This document shows, in pieces, positions 24,910 to 32,977 of a stretch of DNA of 64,000 bases. Every line of letters starts with the position of its first letter. Position 1 is the stretch's first letter. Source of the DNA: CAIRDP01 sp037134895 (lineage in GTDB: Bacteria; Bacteroidota; Bacteroidia; Bacteroidales; FEN-979); the NCBI GenBank assembly GCA_037134895.1, contig JBAXLI010000003.1, positions 62,001 through 126,000 on the forward strand. Direction: 5' to 3'. The notes beneath the pieces are model-generated. The model was not told the origin of the DNA. It made no database searches and saw only the letters and a program-made list of their open reading frames with translations. The position numbers were made by a program, and so were the translations under genes.

Positions 24910-26358
24910 ATGTTTTTTAATTCCATTCAGTATATCCTCTTTCTCCCTATAGTAGTTGTACTATTTTATATTACTCCCTTACGATTCCGTTGGTTACTTC
25001 TTCTTTCTACAAGCTACTACTTTTACATGTGCTGGATTCCTGAATTAATTATCGTAATTGTTGCTTCCACTCTAGTGAATTATACTTTTGCGATATCAAT
25101 ATCCAAGCAAACCACCCAAAGCAGGAAAAAGCTATTGTTGATATCAACACTTATACTCAACCTTGGAACGCTGATAGTTTTTAAGTATTTGGGGGTTGTC
25201 AGAGAGATCATTCATTCATTATATTCGACGAACAATCCAGGTAATTTATCCTCTGCTTTCTTTCTTATTGCTCCAATCGGCATTTCATATTATACCCTTC
25301 AATCTTTAAGTTATATTTTGGATGTTTATTATGGGAAACGTAAAGCGGAGAGGCATCCTGGCATTTTTGCCCTTTATGTTGCCTTTTTCCCCCTTATACT
25401 TTCTGGTCCAATTGAGCGCTCAACTCATTTACTACCACAGTTTCGCGAAAAAGAACGTATCAAACTTAATTCCACTAATATAGAAGAAGGTATTAAACTT
25501 ATTATCTTCGGGTATTTCCTTAAGCTAGTTATTGCCGACCGCACCTCTATTTATGTAGATGCTGTCTTTGGCAACATCCAAAGACATGGTGGAATCACCT
25601 TTATTGTGACAATAATACTTTACAGCTTTCAGATCTATTCCGATTTTGCAGGATATTCTGCTATCGCTATTGGTTCTGCACGGTTGATGGGATTTGATGT
25701 GTATCAGAACTTCAATCGCCCTTATTTCTCCTCTACGATTCGCGAATTCTGGACCCGTTGGCATATTTCTCTTTCCATATGGTTGAGGGATTATCTTTTT
25801 AACCCCTTAACGTTCTATTTTATGAGAGTTTTTCGGAAAGAATGCTATTTGAAAATTATCAGCCCAGAACTTCTTACATATGCTTTTTCAGCCTTCATTA
25901 CATTTGTTATTTGTGGATTATGGCATGGTGCCAGGTTTACGTTCCTGATATGGGGAAGCCTTCACGGGATTTACCTGATAATAGAAAGAGCAACTAAACG
26001 TAAATCAGATAAAACGATACTGAATATAATCATTACTTATATAATGATTTTATTTACTTGGATATTTTTCCGTTCTGATAATGTTAATGATGCATTCCTT
26101 ATAATCCGAACAATTTTCACACACCCTGGTAGCCTTTATATCCCATTCGATAATGATGTAGTCGCACCGGTATATGCCATTCTTGGGATCCTCATTCTTG
26201 TAGTGATGGAGGTGAAAAAAGAATTCTTTAATCAAAAGTTCTCACTTACAAATAACAAGAATGAATATGTGAGAATGATTAGTTTCGGATTGATGATTTT
26301 CTTAATTCTTTACCTAGGGGTTTTTGATGCTAGCCAGTTCATGTATTTCAAATTCTGA
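24910..26358 (+). CDS. MBOAT family membrane-bound O-acyltransferase
   Basis: A 482-residue membrane protein of the MBOAT (AlgI/DltB) class with about 11-12 helices. It has GPIERSTHLLPQFREK in the middle, YSDFAGYSAIAIGSARLMGF and NFNRPYFSSTIREFWTRWHISL (in part), the conserved DltB/AlgI region, and FVICGLWHGARFTFLIWGSLHG (in part) with the catalytic His in WHG. Members move acyl groups across the membrane to polymers or sugars. The adjoining ACP suggests acyl-ACP is the donor, as for DltB-type or hopanoid systems, and the SGNH protein downstream probably completes transfer. It starts at the ACP stop. Confidence 0.93.
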   Translation: MFFNSIQYILFLPIVVVLFYITPLRFRWLLLLSTSYYFYMCWIPELIIVIVASTLVNYTFAISISKQTTQSRKKLLLISTLILNLGTLIVFKYLGVVREIIHSLYSTNNPGNLSSAFFLIAPIGISYYTLQSLSYILDVYYGKRKAERHPGIFALYVAFFPLILSGPIERSTHLLPQFREKERIKLNSTNIEEGIKLIIFGYFLKLVIADRTSIYVDAVFGNIQRHGGITFIVTIILYSFQIYSDFAGYSAIAIGSARLMGFDVYQNFNRPYFSSTIREFWTRWHISLSIWLRDYLFNPLTFYFMRVFRKECYLKIISPELLTYAFSAFITFVICGLWHGARFTFLIWGSLHGIYLIIERATKRKSDKTILNIIITYIMILFTWIFFRSDNVNDAFLIIRTIFTHPGSLYIPFDNDVVAPVYAILGILILVVMEVKKEFFNQKFSLTNNKNEYVRMISFGLMIFLILYLGVFDASQFMYFKF

Positions 26359-26361
26359 CTT

Positions 26362-27309
26362 ATGATTAATGGGCAATTTATGTCGATGATAACGAAAGGG
26401 ATAAAGTTTATTATTATTCTTTTTTTGATTGACATGACCCTCGGGACAACAGCCAGGTTTATATTTTTTACTCAAAAATCCGGAAAATTTTACCGGATCA
26501 GTTATTTATTTAATAAAGCAGATGGAGATGTTTTTATTTTTGGAAGCAGCAGATCAAGCCATCATTACAATCCCGGGATCTTAGATAAATGTCTCGCGAT
26601 AAATTCATTTAACGTAGGAGCTCAGGGCCAACAAATTCTTTACCAGTCGACCATACAGAAAATTCTTTTGAAAAATCGTAAGCCAAAATTACTTATCTTA
26701 GACATCAACCCAGATTGGTTGTACAAATCTCAGGATGCTTATGATAATCTTCGTGAACTCAGGCCCTTCTGGTTTAAATTTCCCGAGGTAATCGGCCCAA
26801 CGCTTACTTTACAGTCGAAACTGCAAAAAATATGGTTATTCTCAAGGTCGTATCAGTATAATTCAACCATCGTCCATATTCTCTATTATATGATTAAACC
26901 ACAAAAAGACCAGAAGGGCTATGTACCACTTTTGCATAAAATGAAACCTGATGAATATAGCTTTCAAAGGGGAATTGATTCCATTAAATTTATACACCCC
27001 AAAGAACTCGAATTTGATCCAATTTTTGAAAATAGCTTCAGGAATTTTCTAACGTTAGCAATGTCAAGAAATATTGCAGTTATTATGGTTTGCTCCCCTG
27101 ATATATTGTATAAAGAAATTGAATATAATCAATCCAAGGAAAGAATATTGCAGATTAGCAAATCTTATGGGATACCATTCCTGGATTTTTCCGAAGATCC
27201 TTATTTCCTTACCCATCATGAATTCTTCAATGACACACATCATCTTAATGACTTAGGGGCCAAAATATTCAGCCGCAGGCTATGCGAAAGACTAAGACCT
27301 TATTTGTAA
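26362..27309 (+). CDS. SGNH-hydrolase-like acyltransferase partner of the MBOAT
   Basis: A 315-residue protein with one N-terminal membrane helix (about 12-32, IKFIIILFLIDMTLG), so the domain faces the periplasm. The block I motif is FGSSRSSHHYNP, in which Ser replaces the Asp of GDS, and block V is DTHHLNDLGAKIF with the catalytic Asp/His pair. This matches the DltD/AlgX/AlgJ-type proteins that complete O-acylation of extracellular polymers together with an MBOAT. The gene follows the MBOAT gene by 3 bp. A 457-bp gap follows. Confidence 0.82.
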   Translation: MINGQFMSMITKGIKFIIILFLIDMTLGTTARFIFFTQKSGKFYRISYLFNKADGDVFIFGSSRSSHHYNPGILDKCLAINSFNVGAQGQQILYQSTIQKILLKNRKPKLLILDINPDWLYKSQDAYDNLRELRPFWFKFPEVIGPTLTLQSKLQKIWLFSRSYQYNSTIVHILYYMIKPQKDQKGYVPLLHKMKPDEYSFQRGIDSIKFIHPKELEFDPIFENSFRNFLTLAMSRNIAVIMVCSPDILYKEIEYNQSKERILQISKSYGIPFLDFSEDPYFLTHHEFFNDTHHLNDLGAKIFSRRLCERLRPYL

Positions 27310-27766
27310 ATTGTTTTAATTGCTTTTCCCCTTCGGCCAAGTGAAATATTTTCATCTTTGAATTATTACAAAACAGAAATTGAAACACTGCTCACTTAGT
27401 AGATCAAGGCATCGATTACTTCTTTATCTTAATTTGCTGTTCTTGACTTATACATAACAAATACACGGTCATGATTTCATAAAATGTAAACTTGGGAGAA
27501 TTATTATTACGGAATCGTTCACAAGAAAATTTGAGTTCTTTTTAATATGCATCTGAAACGTAAATAAAATTTCGAATAATTTGGGACACTATGCAATAGA
27601 GATCATATGCTATTATATTTGGTAAGGCTTATATCAGAAGATACTGGTCTCTAAGATCGTTATTAACTTCACATCTTCATATTTTACTAATAATCAAACT
27701 GTTAACAGTCGAGTGTTGTAATTGTTGATTCACAATATTAAATTTGAATTCCAAATCAATAGTATT
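27310..27766. other. 457-bp intergenic region before the giant secreted protein
   Basis: No gene fits. The region is AT-rich. It holds an exact 12-bp palindrome (ACTGTTAACAGT, 27698-27709), 7 bp upstream of a promoter at 27716-27746, and another -7-like TATATTTG at 27614-27621 without a good partner. There is no RNA gene or hairpin with a T tract. The frame open from 27722 (TTG start) is not used because the signal peptide begins at 27767. Confidence 0.6.
27698..27746 (+). promoter_or_regulatory. Promoter and adjacent palindrome for the giant T9SS protein
   Basis: TTG (27716-27718) and TAAATTTG (27739-27746) are spaced by 20 bp, the expected distance. The predicted transcript starts near 27753, 14 nt before the ATG. 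The palindrome ACTGTTAACAGT at 27698-27709, just upstream of the -33 box, is a possible binding site for an activator or repressor. Confidence 0.5.
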
Positions 27767-30700
27767 ATGAAAAGAAGCCTTTTCTTTTGTGTCTTCCTGG
27801 CTTTATTTTCATTATGTAATAGCAGCAAAGCTCAAGGCGTTGATAGTCTTCAGAACATTCATGTAATTGTCACCTTTGCCTCCCCTCCTGCGGTCTACAA
27901 TGTCGCAAAGGCTCCGTTGCGTTTCAACAAACTCTTTGCATTCAGTATGGGCGAAGATGACGGGACAAAGGATATATACACGAATGCGTTTCCCTTATTC
28001 AACGGGGGGGTGATTAACGGAGTAGGCTATCCCGGACTCAAATACACCGATGGATGCGGAAATGATCAGAATTTCAAATTGAGCGCGGCCATCTTTTCAT
28101 TGTACGCCCAGGGTTCTATCCTGGTCGATATGCACGATCCTTCAGGCCAATATGCCTCTACCATTGTAACATGGCCCCAACTGATTGAACTATACGAGCA
28201 GAACTGGAGCATACAGAACCACGGACTGACTTCAGGCAATGTTGGAACCATGGGCTACCAGGTCGCAAGGAATGGAAGTTATGTGAAACTGATGATGCAG
28301 CCGGCCACTGCCGGTGGCCCTGACTTAAAAACTTTTGTCAATCCAAATGGAATTGAAGCATACTCTTCCTTTGCATGGGCCCAGGGATATACCATCTGCT
28401 TCAGGGAAGGATATGCTTTTGGCAATCCAGGATTTAACGTCTCCGGCCCATTTCCACACCAGAATATAGGCATGCACCGTGCAAATGGATATGAAGCGGT
28501 GAGCCTGAGCGCTATTGCCGATAATCTTGCAAATACCAGCGTCGGTGGCGCCCACCAATGGGGAGCAGCTTTTACACATTCAATCACGAACAGCAGTTTC
28601 GGATACGCGTTTTCGACATTCCAGAACCAGATGACCTATATTGCCAATACCTATGGTAAGAACGGTCTCGACAATATCCTGATGACAACCGAAGAAGAGG
28701 TCATCGATTACCTTATGGTACGCGATAGCATCAATGTGAATACCCAGTTGAACGGAAACGTACTGACGATCTCATTTACCGGAAACCTCACCAACAAATA
28801 CCGCTTTTACAATTCAACCCTTCTTATTTCGGCCAACCAGAATATTACATCCATTGCAACCCAGGGAGTGCAGTCAAACTCGTATAACGGAATAGGATCG
28901 ACAAATGGAATGGTGAACATAAGCTGGAACGGCCATTATGTTGTACCTCCCGAAGTCAATGCCGAAGCCTGGGTAAGTAAGACCGAAACCTCCCAGAGCC
29001 AGGAGGATGCAAATGTGGCCATGGATTATATTCTGATGGTACCCCCAGGACCTGTGCAGAAAGCTTTCAGGATCAGACTTTGCCTCGTACCCGGTCTTAC
29101 TCTGCCTTCAGATTTCTGCACATACCATAACGCCCCTGTTACTTCCATTCCTGATAAGGGCGGCTGCCCCGGACATCCCCTTGTAATTCCCCTCGAAGTT
29201 GACAGTTTTCTGAATGTCAAATCATTCAATTTGAGACTTGAATATAGCCCGGCTGTCATGGCCTTCGTTTCAGGAGCGGCAGGTAAACCTTCAATCCTGA
29301 GCGGGATACTGATCACCGACCAGGCTGTTGGAGGGATATCGCCCCTGAGAAAGATCCTTATCTCCTGGACAGGCGCAGCCGCACAATCGCTTAACATTCA
29401 CGACACCCTCGCCCTGCTTACCTTTAACTATTTATCGGGGAATACCCCACTCACATTCAATACCGCATCAAACGGAGGAGCCGACTGCAGATATAGCGAT
29501 GACGGAGGAAACCCGATGTATCAGTATCCCATTGGAGATTATTTTATTGGCTCACAAGTAACCAACTCGAAGCTGGCTGCCCCCGCGACAATAAGCGGGC
29601 CATCGCCCCTTTGCGCCGGAACGCCGAATAACACCTATATTATTTCGCCGGTTACCGGAGCAACATCATATGCCTGGAATTTTCCTGTCGGATTTACTGT
29701 AAACAATGGCAGCGCCAATGATACAGTAGTTGCAACTGCAGGTCCAAATGCCGTCACAGGCAACATCACCGTAAGAGCAGTAAACATTTGCATCGACAAT
29801 CCGCTTTCACCGCCTTTTACAGTTACAGTGAAACCCAGGCCGGTACCTACTCTGAATGGTGTGGACTCAGCCTGCATGATGGACCAGGGCGTGGTTTACA
29901 CAACCGAGGCAGGCATGACTGATTATACTTGGTCTGTTTCATATGGAGGTACCATTACTTCAGGTATGAATACAAATACTGTCGCTGTGACCTGGACGGC
30001 CGCTGGTCAACAAACTATCAGTGTGATATACCGGGGAACCAACGGCTGCCTGGCCCCTCTCCCCACAATCAAGAATGTAACGGTTAATCCTCTTCCGATT
30101 CCTGCTATCAGCGGAGCCGATACTCTCTGTCGTAATGCCTTATCAACATATACCGCACCATCGGGAATGCAGTCCTACCAATGGCTTTTATCCCCTTCGG
30201 GTGTGATATTATCCGGAACGTCCTCATCCGCGGTAACAGTAAAATGGAATAATCCCGGTCAGCAATGGATCAGCCTGAACTGTACAAACTCTTCCGGTTG
30301 CCAGCCCCCTTCGCCCACAGTTTATAATGTCTTCGTCCGCCCGGTCGCGCAACCGGTTATTTCCGGTCCCGACAGTTTATGCGCCGAAGTTTCAGACATT
30401 GTATATACTACCCAGCCCGGGATGAATGCATATTCCTGGTCGGTCACAACGGGTGGAACAATCACTTCAGGCTCGGGAACGGCTTCAGCTACTGTACACT
30501 GGACAAGCCCGGGAATGCAGCAAATACATGTAAATTATATCCTGCCCGGCGGATGTCAATCTCCTGCCCCCTTCATTCTCCCGGTCAGGGTGTTTGCCAG
30601 GCCTCAGCCCCATATTATGGGACCTGACAGTTTGTGCAATGGTTCCACAGGAACTGTTTACAATACCGAAAGCGGAATGAATAATTACCAGTGGACAATC

Positions 30701-32869
30701 ACCCCTGGTGGAACAATTACATCCGGCTCAAGCCTTAATACCATCACTGTCGACTGGAATGCCGCCGGCAACCAGCAACTTTCGGTCACCTATTCAAATG
30801 AAAAAGGCTGCCAGGCCTTGCAACCTGTGCTGCAGTCGGTCAGAATTCATCCTCTGCCTGTTCCTTGGATCAGCGGTCTGTCAAACTCCTGTGTAAACTC
30901 TTCCAATCAGATTTACCATACGCAAAGCGGTAAGTCAAACTATTTCTGGACGATAAGCAGCGGGGGTGTGATCGATTACGGACAAAACACCGACTCGGTG
31001 AGGGTAAACTGGGTTTCGACCGGATTGCAGCACCTCACTGTAAACTATCTTGATTCGAATAACTGCATGGCTGTTCAGCCTGCGTCATTTGCCGTAAATG
31101 TTCATCCCGTCCCGTTGCCCACGATCAGCGGATCATCTTCGGTATGCCAGGGGGCGGCAGGGATTACCTACACCACCCAAAGCGGGATGGGTAATTACCT
31201 CTGGACCATCTCCCCGGGGGGAATCATACAGTCAGGGACCGGCACGCAAGCAATTACAGTTAGATGGGATTCTGCCGGTTCACAAACTGTCACTGTGAAC
31301 TATACAAACTCATCAGGCTGCTTTGCCCTGGCGGCTACCGAGAAAAATGTCATGGTACATCCTTTGCCCGTTCCAACAATCAACGGGCCCGACAGTCTTT
31401 GTATGAATGAGACCGGAACATATACTACCGAAACCGGAATGGGAAATTACCAATGGGTGATCTCCCCCGGGGGTAGTATAGTAACGGGGATGGGAACCAA
31501 TACAATTAACGTTACCTGGACATCTTCAGGCCCTCGTACGATTTCGGTTAGTTATCTCAGTGTGAATAACTGCCTCCCCTATACTCCCACTGTGTTTCAT
31601 GTAAATGTGTTCCCCCTTCCTGTTCCGCAGATCATTGGAAATACCACAGTATGTGCTAACTCTTCGAATGTGCCTTACAAAACAGAAAGCGGAATGAGTA
31701 ATTATTTGTGGACTCTCACTGGGTCAGGTGCGATTACATCAGGACAAAACACCGACTCCATTACAACCGTCTGGGGGAACCCCGGGACTTCAACACTTAC
31801 GGTGACCTACGCCTCCACCAAGGGATGTAATCCGGTCACCCCTGCCATTGTTACAGTTATACCCCTTCTGAGGCCGGTACCTATGATCAACGGGAATAAT
31901 TCTGTCTGCATTAATTCAGGAACCAAAGATTATTCTACCCAAACTGGTCAGTTGGATTATATTTGGGTAATCTCAGCAGGAGATTCAATTCTTTCGGGCG
32001 GCAGCACATCCTCTGTGACCGTTCAATGGAATAATTCCGGTTCCCGGTGGATATCAGCAACATACACCTCTCCCTCCGGTTGCCCCGCTTTATCACCTGA
32101 TACGATGATTGTTAGTGTTAATCCCCTGCCTCTGCCCGCTTCATCCGTTTCAGGTCCTTTCTTGCTTTGCGTTCCGGCGTTCTGGCAGGAATATTCTGTA
32201 TCTCCTATCACCAACGCATCGGGTTATTTCTGGACTTTACCTGCCGGTTCTATTTTCCAGGGCAGTCCCAACAGCAATGTCATTCATGTGGGGTATCTGG
32301 AGAATGTTCAATCAGACAGTGTTACAGTTTACGGGACAAATGCCTGCGGTAACGGAACGCCTTCCAGCCTGTTTGTGACTCTGAATCCAATCCCACCCCA
32401 GCCAACAATAACTCCAGGACAGAACGATACAATCAAATCCAGCTCACCGTATGGCAACCAATGGTATCTCAATGACCAGCTGTTGCCGGGTGACACCCTT
32501 GACCATCTCTATGTTTCATTGAGCGGGGACTATTATATAATAGTGCGGATGAATGGCTGTGTTTCTGACACTTCCGAAGTGTATCATGGTATTGCGGTCG
32601 GCACACTGGCCATCAAAGGCTTAAGCATCGAGGTTCATCCGAATCCGACAAACGGCAGGCTTATCCTGGACTTCAGTAGTCCGGTAGAAAATTTTTATAC
32701 GGTGATTTTTTTTAATGAACTCGGGATGACGATTTGCCGGTCTGAAAAGCTTATTCCTGCCGGAAAATCAAGCTGGTTCATCGATCTGGGCAATATTTCT
32801 CCGGGCCTCGTGATTCTGACAATACAGTCCGCCGAAGGAATCATCAGAAAAAGAATAATCATAATTTAG
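27767..32869 (+). CDS. Giant secreted protein: deacetylase-like domain, cohesin-like domain, 11 Ig/PKD-like repeats, T9SS type A sorting domain
   Basis: About 1700 residues from the ATG at 27767, which begins a clear signal peptide (MKRSLFFCVFLALFSLC, ending at Ala-Gln). Residues about 30-330 resemble a polysaccharide deacetylase (NodB-like) fold: FSMGEDDGTKD contains the DD motif, and SIQNHGLTSG stands where HxxxH is expected but lacks the second His, so catalysis is doubtful. Residues about 465-600 are cohesin-like. Eleven repeats of about 85 residues follow (604-1543), then an Ig-like stretch. The last 80 residues (from 1621, EVHPNPTNGRL) are a type A T9SS sorting domain, so export to the cell surface is expected. 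Within the locus it may bind or modify the polysaccharide. Confidence 0.85.
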   Translation: MKRSLFFCVFLALFSLCNSSKAQGVDSLQNIHVIVTFASPPAVYNVAKAPLRFNKLFAFSMGEDDGTKDIYTNAFPLFNGGVINGVGYPGLKYTDGCGNDQNFKLSAAIFSLYAQGSILVDMHDPSGQYASTIVTWPQLIELYEQNWSIQNHGLTSGNVGTMGYQVARNGSYVKLMMQPATAGGPDLKTFVNPNGIEAYSSFAWAQGYTICFREGYAFGNPGFNVSGPFPHQNIGMHRANGYEAVSLSAIADNLANTSVGGAHQWGAAFTHSITNSSFGYAFSTFQNQMTYIANTYGKNGLDNILMTTEEEVIDYLMVRDSINVNTQLNGNVLTISFTGNLTNKYRFYNSTLLISANQNITSIATQGVQSNSYNGIGSTNGMVNISWNGHYVVPPEVNAEAWVSKTETSQSQEDANVAMDYILMVPPGPVQKAFRIRLCLVPGLTLPSDFCTYHNAPVTSIPDKGGCPGHPLVIPLEVDSFLNVKSFNLRLEYSPAVMAFVSGAAGKPSILSGILITDQAVGGISPLRKILISWTGAAAQSLNIHDTLALLTFNYLSGNTPLTFNTASNGGADCRYSDDGGNPMYQYPIGDYFIGSQVTNSKLAAPATISGPSPLCAGTPNNTYIISPVTGATSYAWNFPVGFTVNNGSANDTVVATAGPNAVTGNITVRAVNICIDNPLSPPFTVTVKPRPVPTLNGVDSACMMDQGVVYTTEAGMTDYTWSVSYGGTITSGMNTNTVAVTWTAAGQQTISVIYRGTNGCLAPLPTIKNVTVNPLPIPAISGADTLCRNALSTYTAPSGMQSYQWLLSPSGVILSGTSSSAVTVKWNNPGQQWISLNCTNSSGCQPPSPTVYNVFVRPVAQPVISGPDSLCAEVSDIVYTTQPGMNAYSWSVTTGGTITSGSGTASATVHWTSPGMQQIHVNYILPGGCQSPAPFILPVRVFARPQPHIMGPDSLCNGSTGTVYNTESGMNNYQWTITPGGTITSGSSLNTITVDWNAAGNQQLSVTYSNEKGCQALQPVLQSVRIHPLPVPWISGLSNSCVNSSNQIYHTQSGKSNYFWTISSGGVIDYGQNTDSVRVNWVSTGLQHLTVNYLDSNNCMAVQPASFAVNVHPVPLPTISGSSSVCQGAAGITYTTQSGMGNYLWTISPGGIIQSGTGTQAITVRWDSAGSQTVTVNYTNSSGCFALAATEKNVMVHPLPVPTINGPDSLCMNETGTYTTETGMGNYQWVISPGGSIVTGMGTNTINVTWTSSGPRTISVSYLSVNNCLPYTPTVFHVNVFPLPVPQIIGNTTVCANSSNVPYKTESGMSNYLWTLTGSGAITSGQNTDSITTVWGNPGTSTLTVTYASTKGCNPVTPAIVTVIPLLRPVPMINGNNSVCINSGTKDYSTQTGQLDYIWVISAGDSILSGGSTSSVTVQWNNSGSRWISATYTSPSGCPALSPDTMIVSVNPLPLPASSVSGPFLLCVPAFWQEYSVSPITNASGYFWTLPAGSIFQGSPNSNVIHVGYLENVQSDSVTVYGTNACGNGTPSSLFVTLNPIPPQPTITPGQNDTIKSSSPYGNQWYLNDQLLPGDTLDHLYVSLSGDYYIIVRMNGCVSDTSEVYHGIAVGTLAIKGLSIEVHPNPTNGRLILDFSSPVENFYTVIFFNELGMTICRSEKLIPAGKSSWFIDLGNISPGLVILTIQSAEGIIRKRIIII
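29576..32396 (+). repeat. Tandem array of 11 Ig/PKD-like repeats (about 255 bp each)
   Basis: Eleven coding repeats of about 84-88 residues. The core nine share P-x-I-x-G-x-x-x-x-C, TYTTxSGMxxYxW, GGxITSG, a T/VxVxW step, G-x-Q-x-(I/V)-x-V-x-Y and a GC or NC loop, ending in PLPVP. The first and last copies are more divergent. Each unit has two spaced Cys (near its start and in the late loop), suggesting one disulfide per domain. Repeats 2-10 are regular enough to invite copy-number change by recombination. Confidence 0.85.
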
Positions 32870-32891
32870 TGGAATTCTTTTTTTTAATACT

Positions 32892-32899
32892 TAAATTTG
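32892..32899 (+). promoter_or_regulatory. -7 element upstream of rfbH
   Basis: TAAATTTG (32892-32899) matches TAnnTTTG and lies 78 bp before the rfbH ATG. No TTG is found at the right distance upstream, so support is weak. Confidence 0.25.
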
Positions 32900-32977
32900 G
32901 CAATCATCTGACCAAACCCTGTAAAGCGAAATTTTCAAACCACTGATAAAAATCTAACGAAAAGTCTGATAAAAGCT

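Noticed and set aside
29576..32396. Repeat array as a mobile or non-coding satellite
   Set aside because: The frame stays open throughout and each unit encodes a domain with conserved Cys and Trp, so it is a protein repeat.
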